64,000 nt of DNA from Melaminivora suipulveris (GCF_003008575.1 NZ_CP027667.1:1554501-1618500), one strand, 5' to 3'; positions 17,965 to 32,264 are shown, counted from the first letter of the stretch. Translations and numbers: made by a program. The notes: generated from the letters alone by a model not told the origin.

Positions 17965-19656
17965 TCATGCGCAGCCCTCCCCCGGCAGCAACTCCGCCAG
18001 CGTCTGCAAGGTGTCGGCCTCCTCCACCGGCTTGTCGCGGCGCCAGCGCAGCATGCGCGGAAAGCGCACCGCGATGCCGCTCTTGTGCCGACTGCTCCTG
18101 GCGATGCCCTCGAAGCCCAGCTCGAACACCAAGGTCGGGCGCACGCTGCGCACCGGGCCGAAGCTCTCCACGGTGGTCTTGCGGATCAGCGCGTCCACCT
18201 GCGCGATCTCGGCGTCCGTCAAGCCCGAGTACGCCTTGGCGAACGGCACCAGCGTGCGGCCTTCCTCGCCCTGCGGTCGGTCCCAGACGGCGAAGGTGTA
18301 GTCGGTATAAAGGCTGGCGCGCCGGCCGTGCCCGCGCTGGGCGTAGATCAGCACGGCGTCCACGCTCAAGGGGTCGATCTTCCACTTCCACCATACGCCC
18401 ACGTCCCTGGTGCGGCCCACGCCGTACTGCGCCTGGCGCCCTTTCAGCATCATCCCCTCGACGCCGAGGGCGCGCGCCTGCTCGCGCTGGGTGGCCAGGT
18501 CGTCCCAGCTGCGGCCCTGCAGCAGCGGGCTGGCCAGCAGCGTGGGGTGCGCGGCGCCTTCGATGAGCGCATCCAGCCGCGCGCGGCGCTCGTGCTGCGG
18601 CAGGGCGCGCAGGTCCTGGCCATCTTCCTCCAGCAGGTCGTAGGCCATCAGCACCACCGGCAGCTCGCGCAGGATCTTCGGTGGCAGCGCCTTGCGACCG
18701 ATGCGCTTTTGCAGGTCGGCGAAGGGGCGCACCTGGCCCGGGCCGCCGCTGCCCGGCGCGGCAGGCTGCCAGACCAGGATCTCGCCATCGATCACGGTGC
18801 CGTCCGGCAGCGCTTCGCCCAGGGTTTGCAGCTCGGGAAAGCGCTCGCTGACCAATTCCTCGCCGCGCGACCAGACCCAGGTGGCGCCCGCGCGGTGCAC
18901 CAGCTGGGCGCGAATGCCGTCCCACTTCCACTCGATGAGCCAGTCCTGCGGCGCGCCCAGTACCTCGGCCATCTGCGCCACGGGCAGCTGCAGGGGGTGC
19001 GCGAGGAAGAAGGGGTAGGGATGGCCGCTGGCCTCGCGGCGCGCGCTCGTGGTGTCTGCCGCGTCCTCGGGTTGCACCAGGCGCGCATAGTCCTGCGCCG
19101 CGGGCCGCGCGCCGATGTGGGTGTAGCCCATCAGGCGCTGGGCGATGCGCTTGGCGTCCACGCCGCTCGCGGCGGCCAACGCCTGCGTGACCTGCAACTT
19201 GGACACGCCGACGCGAAATGCGCCGGTGATCAGCTTGAAGTACACCAGCCGCTCACCCGGCGCCAGCAGGTTCCACTGCGCGGGCAGGCGCTGGGCCAGC
19301 TCCTCGGGCGCCAGGCCGCGCAGCGGCAGCAGGTGCTGCGCCATCCAGTCCGCCAGGGACAGCTCGTGCGCGTCCGTGGGCGCAGGCAGCAGCAGCGCGA
19401 TGGTCTCGGCCAGGTCGCCCACGGCCTCGTGGCATTCGTCGAACAGCCACTCGGGCAGACCGGCGGCCTGGCGCGCCAGCTCGCGCAGCAGGCGCACGGG
19501 CACGAGCTGGCGCGGCTTGCCGCCCGCCAGGAAGTACACGGCCCAGGCGGCATCGGCTGGCGCAGCGCTTTGCAGGTACTCGCGCAGCGCCGCCTGTTTG
19601 GCCAGCAGCGAGGTGCTGGCGTCCAGCTGCCGGTACAGGGCGGCGAAGCGCTTCAT
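17965..19656 (-). CDS. ATP-dependent DNA ligase (ligase-associated cluster type)
   Basis: A 563-aa ATP-dependent ligase. An N-terminal helical domain (about residues 1–200) is followed by an adenylation domain with the nucleotidyl-transfer motif KWDGIR, whose Lys244 is the expected AMP acceptor. Motif III (TVIDGEILVW), motif IV (VVLMAYDLLEEDGQDLR) and a C-terminal OB fold ending before …GEGCA follow. The length fits bacterial LigB/LigC-like enzymes, distinct from NAD-dependent LigA. The start overlaps the exonuclease stop by 4 nt, so translation is coupled. It seals nicks, probably after processing by its cluster partners. Confidence 0.93.
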   Translation of the reverse strand: MKRFAALYRQLDASTSLLAKQAALREYLQSAAPADAAWAVYFLAGGKPRQLVPVRLLRELARQAAGLPEWLFDECHEAVGDLAETIALLLPAPTDAHELSLADWMAQHLLPLRGLAPEELAQRLPAQWNLLAPGERLVYFKLITGAFRVGVSKLQVTQALAAASGVDAKRIAQRLMGYTHIGARPAAQDYARLVQPEDAADTTSARREASGHPYPFFLAHPLQLPVAQMAEVLGAPQDWLIEWKWDGIRAQLVHRAGATWVWSRGEELVSERFPELQTLGEALPDGTVIDGEILVWQPAAPGSGGPGQVRPFADLQKRIGRKALPPKILRELPVVLMAYDLLEEDGQDLRALPQHERRARLDALIEGAAHPTLLASPLLQGRSWDDLATQREQARALGVEGMMLKGRQAQYGVGRTRDVGVWWKWKIDPLSVDAVLIYAQRGHGRRASLYTDYTFAVWDRPQGEEGRTLVPFAKAYSGLTDAEIAQVDALIRKTTVESFGPVRSVRPTLVFELGFEGIARSSRHKSGIAVRFPRMLRWRRDKPVEEADTLQTLAELLPGEGCA

Positions 19657-20693
19657 GCGGCGCTCCCGGCGTTGCCGTCCGCCTCGTCCTCGTGGCCGTG
19701 GCCGTATTCGGTCTCAAAGGCCTGCGCATCCAGGCCGCGCTCCTCGCGCAGCCAGCGCACCAGCGTGGCCACGCTGCCGTGCGTGACGAAAACGCGCTCG
19801 GCGCCCGTGGCGGCGATGGCCTGCTGCAGGCCCGGCCAGTCGGCGTGGTCGGACATGACGAAGCCCCGGTCCACGCCGCGGCGCCGGCGCGCGCCGCGCA
19901 GCTGCATCCAGCCGCTGGCAAAGGCGTCGGAGTGGCGCGCGAAGCGCCGCATCCAGGGCGTGCCCTGCGCCGAGGGCGGCGCCAGCACCAGCGCCGTGCG
20001 CAGCAGCTTGGCGTCCACTCCCGGATCGGTCACGCGCAGCGTGGGCGCCAGATCGACCCCCGCCTCGCGGTACACGGCGTTGAGCGGCTCCACCGCGCCA
20101 TGCACCACGATGGGGCCGATGCTGCGGTCCACGCCGTGCAGGATGCGCTGCGCCTTGCCAAAGGCGTAGCACAGCAGCACCGAGGGCCGGCCGGCGGCGG
20201 CGTTGGCGCGCCACCAGGCGTCGATGTCGTCGAACAGCTCGCGCTGGCTGGGCCAGCGGTAGACGGGCAGGCCGAAGGTGGATTCGGTGATGAAGGTGTC
20301 GCAGCGCACCGCCTCGAAGGGCGCGCAGGTGCCGTCGGCCTCCAGCTTGTAGTCGCCCGAGGCCACCCAGACCTGGCCGCCATGCTCGATGCGCACCTGG
20401 GCCGAGCCCAGCACATGCCCGGCCGGGTGCAGCGAGATGCGCACGCCGTGGTGCTGGAGCTGCTCGCCGTATTCCAGCGTCTGCAGGGGGATGGCTGCGC
20501 CCAGCCGTGCGCGCAGGGTGCCTGCGCTCAGGCTGTGCGCCAGGTAGTGGCCGTGCCCGGCACGCGCGTGGTCGGAATGCGCGTGGGTGATGACGGCGCG
20601 ATCGACCGGGCGCCAGGGGTCGATGTAGAAGTCGCCCGGCGGACAGTACAGGCCTTCGGGGCGCAGGGTGACCAGATCGGGCGGCGCAGGCAT
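19653..20693 (-). CDS. Ligase-associated DNA exonuclease (metallo-β-lactamase fold)
   Basis: A 346-aa MBL/β-CASP-type nuclease related to SNM1/Artemis. The metal motif HAHSDH is at residues 37–42, with further ligands HPAGHVLGSAQ and ASGDYKLEADG. A C-terminal block FVMSDHADWPGL supplies β-CASP-type residues. The ATG giving MPAPPDL was used; a TTG two codons upstream is possible. It is the first gene of the four-gene cluster. The promoter region carries a dispersed repeat with a hairpin and no LexA-like palindrome that I can see. Confidence 0.9.
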   Translation of the reverse strand: MPAPPDLVTLRPEGLYCPPGDFYIDPWRPVDRAVITHAHSDHARAGHGHYLAHSLSAGTLRARLGAAIPLQTLEYGEQLQHHGVRISLHPAGHVLGSAQVRIEHGGQVWVASGDYKLEADGTCAPFEAVRCDTFITESTFGLPVYRWPSQRELFDDIDAWWRANAAAGRPSVLLCYAFGKAQRILHGVDRSIGPIVVHGAVEPLNAVYREAGVDLAPTLRVTDPGVDAKLLRTALVLAPPSAQGTPWMRRFARHSDAFASGWMQLRGARRRRGVDRGFVMSDHADWPGLQQAIAATGAERVFVTHGSVATLVRWLREERGLDAQAFETEYGHGHEDEADGNAGSAA

Positions 20694-20716
20694 GGTCAAC
20701 GGCCGGCCGCACGGGC

Positions 20717-20784
20717 AGTTTTGACCAAAATATGGCTTGAGCCGGCGTGTATCAAGCGCAGGTAGCTATCATTTTTATAGTTAC
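20717..20784 (+). repeat. Dispersed repeat, copy 5
   Basis: GAGCCGGCGTGTATCAAGCG, then a terminal hairpin GGTAGCTAT…ATAGTTACC. It is upstream of the exonuclease start. Confidence 0.85.
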
Positions 20785-20927
20785 CTGAATACGGATCCGT
20801 GGTCGATGGACAGGGTTGCGCAGCCATGTCCCATGCTAGCCAGGCACGCCACGCCACTCACCCGGCACGGCGGCGCGTCCCCGTGTCGGCCAAGCGCCTG
20901 TGCCCCGGCTTGCGGGCAACAAAAAAC

Positions 20928-20950
20928 CGCCCCAAGGCGGTTTTTCGTTG
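20928..20950 (-). terminator. Terminator of the atp operon
   Basis: Minus-strand AAAAACCGCC-TTGG-GGCGGTTTTTT is a near-perfect hairpin with a T-tract, 60 bp after the atpC stop. Confidence 0.85.
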
Positions 20951-21012
20951 TGCGCTGTGCGTGGGGCGTTTTGCGCGGCGTTCACGCCCGACGCACAGCG
21001 CTCAACCGGCTC

Positions 21013-21429
21013 TCAGCGCTTTTCGCGAAAGCGCCGCAGCGCGGCCAGTTGCGCGGCCATGATGACCAGTTCGGACTGCGCGCGCGCCAGGTCCAGTTCG
21101 CTCTTGGCGTTCTTCAGCGCCTGCTCGGCGGCCTGCTTGGCGGCCTGCGCCTTCTGGTCGTCCAGGTCCTTGCCGCGGATGGCGGTGTCGGAGAGCACCG
21201 TGACACGGTCCGGCTGCACTTCCAGGATGCCCCCGGCCACGAAAACGAACTCTTCGTTGCCGTCGGGCAGCTCGATGCGCACCGCGCCGGGCTTGATGCG
21301 GGTGATGAGCGGCGTGTGGCGCGGATAGATGCCGAGTTCGCCCGCTTCGCCGGGCAGCGCGACAAAGCGCGCCTCACCGGCGAAGATGGACTCTTCGGCA
21401 CTGACCACGTCGACGTGGATGGTGTTCAT
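21013..21429 (-). CDS. atpC: ATP synthase F1 epsilon subunit
   Basis: A 138-aa epsilon subunit of the F1 central stalk, which couples rotation and inhibits ATP hydrolysis. The N-terminal β-sandwich (about 1–85, with [20 protein letters not shown]) is followed by the C-terminal helical hairpin rich in Ala/Lys/Asp. It is the last gene of the atpIBEFHAGDC operon, followed by a terminator. Confidence 0.95.
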   Translation of the reverse strand: MNTIHVDVVSAEESIFAGEARFVALPGEAGELGIYPRHTPLITRIKPGAVRIELPDGNEEFVFVAGGILEVQPDRVTVLSDTAIRGKDLDDQKAQAAKQAAEQALKNAKSELDLARAQSELVIMAAQLAALRRFREKR

Positions 21430-21523
21430 CTAGGGCCTCGTTCTCACAAAGGGTTGAAGGCTGGACTGCGGGTGGCGCGGGCGGCGGCGCTAAAAGCGCG
21501 CCGTCCGCCTCGCGTCAGGTCCG

Positions 21524-23002
<1,479 letters not shown>

Positions 23003-23872
23003 TCAGACGGCTGCCGCCCCGGCGACGATCTCGGACAGTTCCTTGGTGATCGCAGCCTGGCGGGTCTTGTTGTAGACCAGCTTGAGTTCGTTGATCACGC
23101 TGCCGGCGTTGTCGGTGGCGGCCTTCATGGCGACCATGCGCGCGGACTGCTCGCTGGCCATGTTCTCGGCCACGGCCTGGTAGATCAGCGACTCGACATA
23201 GCGCACCAGCAACTCGTCGATCACGCTTTGCGCGTCGGGCTCGTAGATGTAGTCCCAGCTCACGCCGGCGCTCTTGCCGGCGTGCATGTGCTCGGACGAC
23301 AGCGGCAACAGCTGCTCGACCACCGACTCCTGCCTCATCGTGTTGATGAACTTGGTGTAGGAGAGGTAGACGGCGTTGATCCTGCCCTCGGCATAGGCGT
23401 CCAGCAGCACCTTGACGGGGCCGATGAGGCGCTCCAGGTGCGGCGTGTCGCCCAGGCCGGTGGCGTGTGCCACCACCTGCGCGCCGATGCGGTTCAGAAA
23501 ACCGAAGCCCTTGTTGCCGATCGCCACGGTCTGCGCCTGCACGCCGGCGCCCTGCAGCTCGCGCAGCTTGGTCGTCACGGCACGCAGCACGTTGGTGTTC
23601 ATGCCGCCGCACAGGCCCTTGTCGGTCGTCACCACGATGACGCCGGCCACCTTGGCGTCGTTCACCCGCATGAAGGGGTGCACGTACTCCGGGTTGGCCT
23701 GGCCGAGGTGGGCGGCAATCTGACGCACCTTCTCGGCATAGGGTCGGGCGGCGCGCATGCGGTCCTGCGCCTTGCGCATCTTGGACGCGGCCACCATTTC
23801 CATGGCCTTGGTGATCTTCTTGGTGTTCTCCACCGATTTGATCTTGCCGCGTATTTCCTTGCCTGCTGCCAT
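23003..23872 (-). CDS. atpG: ATP synthase F1 gamma subunit
   Basis: The 289-aa rotor shaft of F1. It starts [20 protein letters not shown], the typical N-terminal coiled-coil helix, and ends with the conserved C-terminal helix ([15 protein letters not shown]) carrying the gamma signature. It sits between atpA and atpD with an 18-bp gap to atpA. Confidence 0.96.
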   Translation of the reverse strand: MAAGKEIRGKIKSVENTKKITKAMEMVAASKMRKAQDRMRAARPYAEKVRQIAAHLGQANPEYVHPFMRVNDAKVAGVIVVTTDKGLCGGMNTNVLRAVTTKLRELQGAGVQAQTVAIGNKGFGFLNRIGAQVVAHATGLGDTPHLERLIGPVKVLLDAYAEGRINAVYLSYTKFINTMRQESVVEQLLPLSSEHMHAGKSAGVSWDYIYEPDAQSVIDELLVRYVESLIYQAVAENMASEQSARMVAMKAATDNAGSVINELKLVYNKTRQAAITKELSEIVAGAAAV

Positions 23873-23890
23873 TATGGCTCCTCGTCCGGT

Positions 23891-25450
<1,560 letters not shown>

Positions 25451-25499
25451 GACTCTTTCCTTCTTTCCTTTGGAATGGCGCAAGCCCCAGCCCGGTTGT

Positions 25500-26045
25500 T
25501 CAGGCCGTGAGGGCCGCTTTCATTTGTTGCAGGCGTGCCTGCACCGAGGTGTCCAGCACTTCGTCGCCCGCCACCACGCGGATGCCGCCGATCAGCGATG
25601 CATCCAGCTGCACCGACAGGTTGAGCCTGCGGCCAAAGCGGCGCTCCAGCGCCGCCTGCAGATCGGCAAGCGCCTGGTCGTCGATCGGGAAGGCGCTGTA
25701 GACCACGGCATCGGTGGAGCCGTTCTGCGCATTCACCAGGGCGCGAAATTGCGTGGCGATTTCGGGCAACGCCTGCAGGCGGCCGTTGTCCAGCAACGTG
25801 CGCAGGAAGTTCTTCGCCCGCTCGGGCAGCGCCGTGCGCGCCACACCGGCGATCACGTCAAACACCTGCGTGGCCGACACCTTGGGGTTGTCAGCCAGCT
25901 GCTGCAGGTCGGGATTGGCGGCAATCGCCGCCAGCTCGTCCACCCAGGCGGTGGCGCCGGCCAGATCCGCACCGCTCTTGCCGTCGGTGCAGGCCTGGTA
26001 CAGCGCTTCGGCGTAAGGGCGGGCAATGGTGGCGAGTTCAGCCAT
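25500..26045 (-). CDS. atpH: ATP synthase F1 delta subunit
   Basis: A 181-aa delta subunit (OSCP homologue) joining the b-stalk to the top of F1. The N-terminal six-helix domain starts [18 protein letters not shown], and the C-terminal conserved block [17 protein letters not shown] is the delta signature. It has short spacing to atpF and atpA. Confidence 0.95.
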   Translation of the reverse strand: MAELATIARPYAEALYQACTDGKSGADLAGATAWVDELAAIAANPDLQQLADNPKVSATQVFDVIAGVARTALPERAKNFLRTLLDNGRLQALPEIATQFRALVNAQNGSTDAVVYSAFPIDDQALADLQAALERRFGRRLNLSVQLDASLIGGIRVVAGDEVLDTSVQARLQQMKAALTA

Positions 26046-26062
26046 TCATTCGCTCCTTGGCC

Positions 26063-26533
26063 TTACAGCTCGGTCTTCAGGCGGTTCAACAGATCGGCGT
26101 GCACGCCGGCGTTGACTTCCTTGCGCAGGATCTGCTCGGCGCCCTTGACGGCCAGGGCCGCCACCTGCTCGCGCAGGGCTTCGCGCGCCTGCACGCTCTG
26201 CTGCTCGGCCTCCGCGCGGGCGGCGGCGACGATCTTGTTGCCTTCGTCGCTGGCGCGCGCCTTGGCCTCTTCGATGATGGCCTGGGCGCGGCGCTCGGCG
26301 TCAGCCAGGCGCGTCGCGGTTTCGTTGCTGGCGGCGGCCAGTTCCTGCTTGACGCGCTGGTCGGCGGCGGCAAGCTCGGTCTTGGCACGGTCGGCAGCGG
26401 CGAGACCATCGGCGATTTTCATGGCTCGCTCATCCAGCGCCTTGGCGATCGGGGGCCACACGAACTTCATCGTGAACCACACCAGGATCAAAAAGACGAT
26501 GGCCTGAACGAACAGGGTCGCGTTGATGCTCAC
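26063..26533 (-). CDS. atpF: ATP synthase F0 b subunit
   Basis: The 156-aa peripheral stalk subunit. A single N-terminal membrane helix (about residues 5–25, [19 protein letters not shown]) is followed by a long charged Ala/Glu/Lys/Arg-rich helix that dimerises. Length and layout are standard. Confidence 0.95.
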   Translation of the reverse strand: MSINATLFVQAIVFLILVWFTMKFVWPPIAKALDERAMKIADGLAAADRAKTELAAADQRVKQELAAASNETATRLADAERRAQAIIEEAKARASDEGNKIVAAARAEAEQQSVQAREALREQVAALAVKGAEQILRKEVNAGVHADLLNRLKTEL

Positions 26534-26570
26534 GGCAACACCTTTCTATTCGGGGCGTTGAAGGAGCGCT

Positions 26571-27763
<1,193 letters not shown>

Positions 27764-27785
27764 CGGGCAACTCTTCTCTCTTGTG

Positions 27786-28253
27786 TCAGACAGTTTTTCG
27801 AACACCGGGCCGCGCCACTAGCGCGATCCAGTACGTTTTCATCACCACCACCATGCCGGCCAGCAGTGCCAGCCAGCTCAGGCCCGGCACCAGCCGGGGC
27901 GCCGCCGCCAGCATGGCGACGGTCAAAGCCAACTTTGCCAACTCCCAGCCCATCAGGGCCGCCATCGCCGCCCCGGCCGTTGCGCGCTTGCGCTGCATGC
28001 CGCGCGCCAGCAGCGCCGCGGGCAGCACCACGGCCAGTCCGCCGTAGCCGGCTGACCAGCCCATGCGGGCACCAAAGGCCCAGGCCACCAGCGCCACCAG
28101 CACGCAGACCGCGGCCTGCACGGCGACGATGCGCCAGGGAGAAAGCGTTGGATGGCGCTGGCGCCACTGCGCGGCCTCTTCGGCACTCAAGGCCTTGAAG
28201 TCGTCTGGCTCAGCCTCAGTTTCAGTTTCGGCCTGCAAGTCCACTGGCTTCAT
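27786..28253 (-). CDS. atpI: ATP synthase subunit I (AtpI-like)
   Basis: A 155-aa small membrane protein at the head of the atp operon. A charged cytosolic N-terminus (about 1–45, Glu-rich) is followed by four hydrophobic segments. AtpI helps c-ring assembly and Mg2+ or stability functions in other bacteria. The ATG giving MKPVDLQAE was chosen; an in-frame GTG four codons upstream is an alternative. Confidence 0.85.
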   Translation of the reverse strand: MKPVDLQAETETEAEPDDFKALSAEEAAQWRQRHPTLSPWRIVAVQAAVCVLVALVAWAFGARMGWSAGYGGLAVVLPAALLARGMQRKRATAGAAMAALMGWELAKLALTVAMLAAAPRLVPGLSWLALLAGMVVVMKTYWIALVARPGVRKTV

Positions 28254-28303
28254 AAGCCGGCTCACTCCTACACGTCAGACCGGAACTTCTCGCAAAGCCT
28301 CGC

Positions 28304-28309
28304 ATTATA
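28304..28309 (-). promoter_or_regulatory. Candidate -10 box of the atp operon promoter
   Basis: A consensus TATAAT on the minus strand, 50 bp upstream of atpI, in an otherwise GC-rich region. A TTGCGG lies 19 bp further upstream as a weak -35. Confidence 0.5.
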
Positions 28310-28387
28310 AGTACAAACCCCGGATTGTCCGCAACGCAGCGACCGGGGCTTTCGGCTTTGCCCGCCCGCTCTGTTGTATGCCAGCCC

Positions 28388-28399
28388 CACAATGCCCTC
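28388..28399 (+). promoter_or_regulatory. -10-like CACAAT 6 nt before the DUF493 ATG
   Basis: CACAAT at 28388–28393, 6 nt before the start codon, and no Shine-Dalgarno. A leaderless mRNA is possible; the -35 is not clear. Confidence 0.35.
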
Positions 28400-28705
28400 A
28401 TGAACACCACCTCTCCTCCTGACGGCGCGGCCGGCGCCGATTCGCGCAAGGATTCGCTTATCGAATACCCCTCGCGGTTCCCCATCAAGGTCATGGGCGC
28501 CAAGACGGGCGAGCTGGTGCCGGCCATCGTCGCGCTGGCACACCAGTTCGACCCTGAGTTCGACGAAGGCACGGTCGAGCTGCGCGAGAGCCGCGCCGGC
28601 AACTACCAGGGCGTCACGGTCACCATCACCGCCACCAGCCGCGAGCAGCTCGACGACCTGTACCGCGCGCTCACCGCGCATCCGCTGGTCAAGGTCGTGC
28701 TGTAA
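28400..28705 (+). CDS. DUF493 / YbeD family protein
   Basis: A 101-aa protein of the YbeD (DUF493) family with an ACT-like ferredoxin fold. The key run [14 protein letters not shown] is present, followed by two β-α-β units ending LVKVVL. It usually sits next to lipB as here; a regulatory role in lipoate or a related pathway is suggested but not proven. The lipB GTG start follows 2 bp after its stop, so they are co-translated. Confidence 0.9.
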   Translation: MNTTSPPDGAAGADSRKDSLIEYPSRFPIKVMGAKTGELVPAIVALAHQFDPEFDEGTVELRESRAGNYQGVTVTITATSREQLDDLYRALTAHPLVKVVL

Positions 28706-28707
28706 GC

Positions 28708-29400
28708 GTGGAGCTGCGCCATCTGGGCCGCGTTCATTACGCGGCCACCTACGCGGCGATGCAGCGCTTCACCGCCGAGCGCACCGCTGCCTCGCCCGAC
28801 GCGCTATGGATTTGCGAGCACGAGCCTGTGTTCACCCAAGGGCTGGCGGGCAAAGACGACCACATCCTTATGCCGGGCGATATTCCGGTGGTCGCCACCA
28901 ACCGCGGCGGGCAGGTCACGTACCACGGCCCTGGGCAGGTCGTGGCCTATCCGCTCGTCGATTTGCAGCGCGCCGGCTACTACGTGAAGGAGTATGTCTA
29001 CCGGATCGAAGAGGCCGTCATCCGCACCCTGATGCACTTCGGCGTGACCGGGCACCGCGTGGCCGGCGCCCCAGGCATCTACGTGCGGCTGGAAGACCCT
29101 TTCGGCCACGCCATGCTGGCGCAGCGCCCGCAGCTGCGCCGCGCGGGCGAGGCGCTGCCCGAGCCCGACTTCACCGGCCTGGGCAAGATCGCCGCTTTGG
29201 GCATCAAGGTTTCTCGCCACTGCACCTACCACGGCGTGGCGCTGAACGTGGCCATGGACCTGGAGCCGTTTGGCCGCATCAACCCTTGTGGTTATGCAGG
29301 GCTGCGCACCATCGATCTTTCTACAATCGGCGTCCACGCCCCCTGGGACGAGGCCGCAGCGGTGCTGGGACAGCAGCTGGCGATGCGCCTTTCGCCCTGA
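28708..29400 (+). CDS. lipB: Octanoyltransferase LipB
   Basis: Transfers octanoate from acyl carrier protein to lipoyl domains. The 230-aa product has the signature [11 protein letters not shown], the catalytic Cys/Lys region ([18 protein letters not shown] … NPCGYAG) and the expected length. It uses a GTG start ([14 protein letters not shown]) 2 bp after the DUF493 stop. It works with LipA downstream. Confidence 0.95.
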   Translation: MELRHLGRVHYAATYAAMQRFTAERTAASPDALWICEHEPVFTQGLAGKDDHILMPGDIPVVATNRGGQVTYHGPGQVVAYPLVDLQRAGYYVKEYVYRIEEAVIRTLMHFGVTGHRVAGAPGIYVRLEDPFGHAMLAQRPQLRRAGEALPEPDFTGLGKIAALGIKVSRHCTYHGVALNVAMDLEPFGRINPCGYAGLRTIDLSTIGVHAPWDEAAAVLGQQLAMRLSP

Positions 29401-29430
29401 TCCTTCTTCCCGCGTCCCCGCCAGATCGCC

Positions 29431-30447
29431 ATGAGCACCACCAGCACCCTGAGCATCACCCGCACCGCCAATACTTCCGAAGTGGTGCGCGAGGCGCAAC
29501 CGCACGATGCCTACAACCCCTCGGCCAAGCAAAAGGCCGGCGCCAAGCTGGCGCGCATCCCCGTCAAGGTCGAGCCGGGCGAAATCCTGAAAAAACCCGA
29601 GTGGATCCGCGTCAAGGCCGGCAGCCCGACCACGCGCTTCTACGAGATCAAGTCCATCCTGCGCGAGCACAAGCTGCATACGGTGTGCGAGGAAGCGTCC
29701 TGCCCCAACATCGGCGAGTGCTTCGGCCGCGGCACTGCGACCTTCATGATCATGGGCGACAAGTGCACGCGCCGCTGCCCGTTCTGCGACGTGGGCCACG
29801 GCCGGCCCGACCCGCTGGACCAGGATGAGCCCCTGAACCTGGCGCGCACCATCGCCGCGCTCAAGCTGAATTACGTGGTCATCACCAGCGTGGACCGCGA
29901 TGACCTGCGCGACGGCGGCGCCGGCCACTTCGTCGAATGCATCCGCCAGGTGCGCGCGCTCTCGCCGGCCACGCGCATCGAGATCCTGACGCCGGACTTC
30001 CGCGGCCGCGACGACCGCGCGCTGGAAATCCTCAAGGCTGCGCCGCCGGACGTGATGAACCACAACCTGGAGACCGCGCCGCGCCTGTACAAGCAGGCCC
30101 GCCCCGGTTCGGACTACCAGTTCAGCCTGAACCTGCTCAAGAAATTCAAGGAACTGCACCCCGGCGTGCCGACCAAGAGCGGCCTGATGGTCGGCCTGGG
30201 CGAGACGGACGAGGAGATCCTGGAAGTGATGCGCGACATGCGCGCGCACGGCATCGACATGCTGACCATCGGCCAGTACCTGTCGCCCTCGGGCGCGCAC
30301 CTGCCGGTGCGCCGCTACGTGCACCCGGATACTTTCAAGATGTTCGAGCGCGAGGCCTATGCCATGGGCTTTTCGCACGCCGCCGTGGGCGCCATGGTGC
30401 GGTCCAGCTACCACGCCGACCAGCAGGCGCACTCCGCAGGGGTTTGA
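29431..30447 (+). CDS. lipA: Lipoyl synthase LipA
   Basis: A 338-aa radical-SAM enzyme inserting two sulfurs into octanoyl domains. The auxiliary cluster motif [12 protein letters not shown] (CX4CX5C) and the radical-SAM motif CTRRCPFC (CX3CX2C) are both present, with GLMVGLGE and a C-terminal RSSYHAD containing the RSSY serine ligand. It is 30 bp after lipB. A dispersed repeat begins at its stop codon. Confidence 0.97.
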   Translation: MSTTSTLSITRTANTSEVVREAQPHDAYNPSAKQKAGAKLARIPVKVEPGEILKKPEWIRVKAGSPTTRFYEIKSILREHKLHTVCEEASCPNIGECFGRGTATFMIMGDKCTRRCPFCDVGHGRPDPLDQDEPLNLARTIAALKLNYVVITSVDRDDLRDGGAGHFVECIRQVRALSPATRIEILTPDFRGRDDRALEILKAAPPDVMNHNLETAPRLYKQARPGSDYQFSLNLLKKFKELHPGVPTKSGLMVGLGETDEEILEVMRDMRAHGIDMLTIGQYLSPSGAHLPVRRYVHPDTFKMFEREAYAMGFSHAAVGAMVRSSYHADQQAHSAGV

Positions 30448-30506
30448 GCCAAAACGGCGCTCAGCCGGCGTGAATCAAGCGCCAGAAGCTATCAACTAGA
30501 TAGCAT
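30443..30506 (+). repeat. Dispersed repeat, copy 6
   Basis: CAGCCGGCGTGAATCAAGCG, then AGCTATCAACTAGATAGC. It overlaps the lipA stop codon and lies between the convergent lipA and ptsI genes, where its hairpin could help end transcription. Confidence 0.9.
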
Positions 30507-32242
30507 CAGGGCGATGCCGCGGCGATGAGTAGCGCCGGCTCGTCGGCTGCGAGCACCTCCTGTGTCCAGGCGGCCAGCTTGCGCGTATCGGCGCGCAGCA
30601 CCTCCTGCTTGACCGAGAGCAGCTGCGCCGGGTGCATGGAGAAGCTGCGCAAGCCCAGGCCCAGCAAGAGCCGCGTCATCTCCGCGTCGCCCGCCATCTC
30701 GCCGCACACGCACACCGGTTTGCCGGCCTGCGCGCCGGCGGCGATCACGTCGGCCACCAGGCGCAGCACGGCCGGGTGCAGCGGGTCGTACAAGGACGCC
30801 ACGGCCTCGTCGGCGCGGTCGATGGCCAGGGCGTACTGGATCAGGTCGTTGGTGCCAATCGACAGGAAGTCGAAGTGCGCCAGGAACTGGCGCACCATCA
30901 GCGCCGCCGCCGGCACTTCGATCATCGCGCCCAGCTGCACCGGCCCGTAGCAGGCGCCGCGCGCGTCCAGCTCGGCGCGCGCCAGCTGCACCTGCGCCAG
31001 CGCCTGCCGGATCTCGGCCAGATGCGCCAGCATGGGAAACATCATGCGCACCTGGCCGTGCGCCGCCGCGCGCAGGATGGCGCGCAGCTGGGTGCGGAAC
31101 ATGCCCGGATCGGACAGGCTCCAGCGGATGGCCCGCAGGCCCAGGGCCGGATTCAGCGAGCTGTCGCGGTGGCCCTTGTCCAGCGGCTTGTCGGCGCCCA
31201 CGTCCACCGTGCGGATGATGACCGGCAGGCCCTGCATGCCCTCCACCGCCTCGCGGTAGGCCTGGTACTGCGCCTCCTCGCCGGGCAGGCGGCCGCCACG
31301 GTCCATGAACAGGAATTCGGTGCGAAACAGGCCCACGCCCACAGCGCCCACGGCCAGCGCGGCCGCCGCATCCTGCGGCTGCTCGATGTTGGCCAGCAGC
31401 TCCACGTGCTGGCCGTCCAGCGTCACCGAAGGCGTGTGCCGCAGGCGCTGCAGGCGCTCGCGCTCCAGCGCGATCTGGCGCTGGCGGAAGCGGTATTCGT
31501 CCAACACCATGGGCGAGGGGTCGACGATGACCACGCCGGCATCGCCGTCGATGATGATCCAGTCGTCCTGGCGCACCAGCTGGCTCACGCCGCGCGCGCC
31601 GACCACCGCCGGGATGTCCATGCTGCGCGCGACGATGGCGGTGTGGCTGGTCTTGCCACCGATGCCGGTGACGAAGCCGGTGAACAGGCTTTGCTTGAAC
31701 TGCAGCATGTCCGCCGGCGACAGGTCGTAGGCCACCAGCACCAGCGGCGTCGCGCTGCCCGCGCCGGCCGCCGCGGCCAGACGCGCCGGGCCGCCGCCGT
31801 GCGCGCCGCGCATGTGCCGCAGGATGCGCTCGACCACCTGCTCCAGATCGGCCTTGCGCTCGCGCAGGTAGTCGTCCTCCATTTCGTCGAACTGGCGGCC
31901 GATGATCTCCAGCTGCGTGGTCAGCGCCCACTCGGCGTTGTACAGCCGCTCGGTGACCCACTGGCGCACACCGCTGATCAGCACCTCGTCCTGCAGCAGC
32001 AGGATGTGCACGTCCAGCAGCGCCGCCAGCTCCTGCGGCGCATCCTGGGGCATGTCGGCCTGCAGGCGCTGCAGCTCCAGCGTGACGGCATCGCGCGCGC
32101 GGCGCATGCGCGCCAGCTCGGCCTCGACCTGCTCGGGCTCGATGAAGTAGTGCACCACCTCCATGCGGCTGGCGGCGGCCAGCACCGCGCGGCCGATGGC
32201 GATGCCGCGCGCGACGGCCAGACCGTGGATGGAAAACGTCAT
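30506..32242 (-). CDS. ptsI: PTS phosphoenolpyruvate–protein phosphotransferase (enzyme I)
   Basis: A 578-aa enzyme I that takes phosphate from PEP and passes it to HPr. The phosphohistidine motif GGKTSHTAIVAR is visible, as is the C-terminal PEP-binding block with GTNDLIQYALA and CGEMAGD. It lies 22 bp downstream of ptsH. With no sugar EIIBC gene nearby, this PTS is probably regulatory, as in many Betaproteobacteria. Confidence 0.96.
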   Translation of the reverse strand: MTFSIHGLAVARGIAIGRAVLAAASRMEVVHYFIEPEQVEAELARMRRARDAVTLELQRLQADMPQDAPQELAALLDVHILLLQDEVLISGVRQWVTERLYNAEWALTTQLEIIGRQFDEMEDDYLRERKADLEQVVERILRHMRGAHGGGPARLAAAAGAGSATPLVLVAYDLSPADMLQFKQSLFTGFVTGIGGKTSHTAIVARSMDIPAVVGARGVSQLVRQDDWIIIDGDAGVVIVDPSPMVLDEYRFRQRQIALERERLQRLRHTPSVTLDGQHVELLANIEQPQDAAAALAVGAVGVGLFRTEFLFMDRGGRLPGEEAQYQAYREAVEGMQGLPVIIRTVDVGADKPLDKGHRDSSLNPALGLRAIRWSLSDPGMFRTQLRAILRAAAHGQVRMMFPMLAHLAEIRQALAQVQLARAELDARGACYGPVQLGAMIEVPAAALMVRQFLAHFDFLSIGTNDLIQYALAIDRADEAVASLYDPLHPAVLRLVADVIAAGAQAGKPVCVCGEMAGDAEMTRLLLGLGLRSFSMHPAQLLSVKQEVLRADTRKLAAWTQEVLAADEPALLIAAASP

Positions 32243-32264
32243 GGCTGGCCTCCGGGTTGCGGAT

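Larger units (their letters stand above)
20694..21012. other. Intergenic region between atp operon end and exonuclease gene
   Basis: A 319-bp stretch with dispersed repeat copy 5 (20717–20784) and the atp terminator (20928–20950). The bases between, about 20790–20925, show nothing I can assign. The exonuclease-cluster promoter must lie here but is not obvious. Confidence 0.5.

Noticed and set aside
20757..20786. GGTAGCTAT…ATAGTTACC as a LexA-type operator for the repair cluster
   Set aside because: It is the terminal hairpin shared by the dispersed repeat family and does not match CTGT-N8-ACAG.
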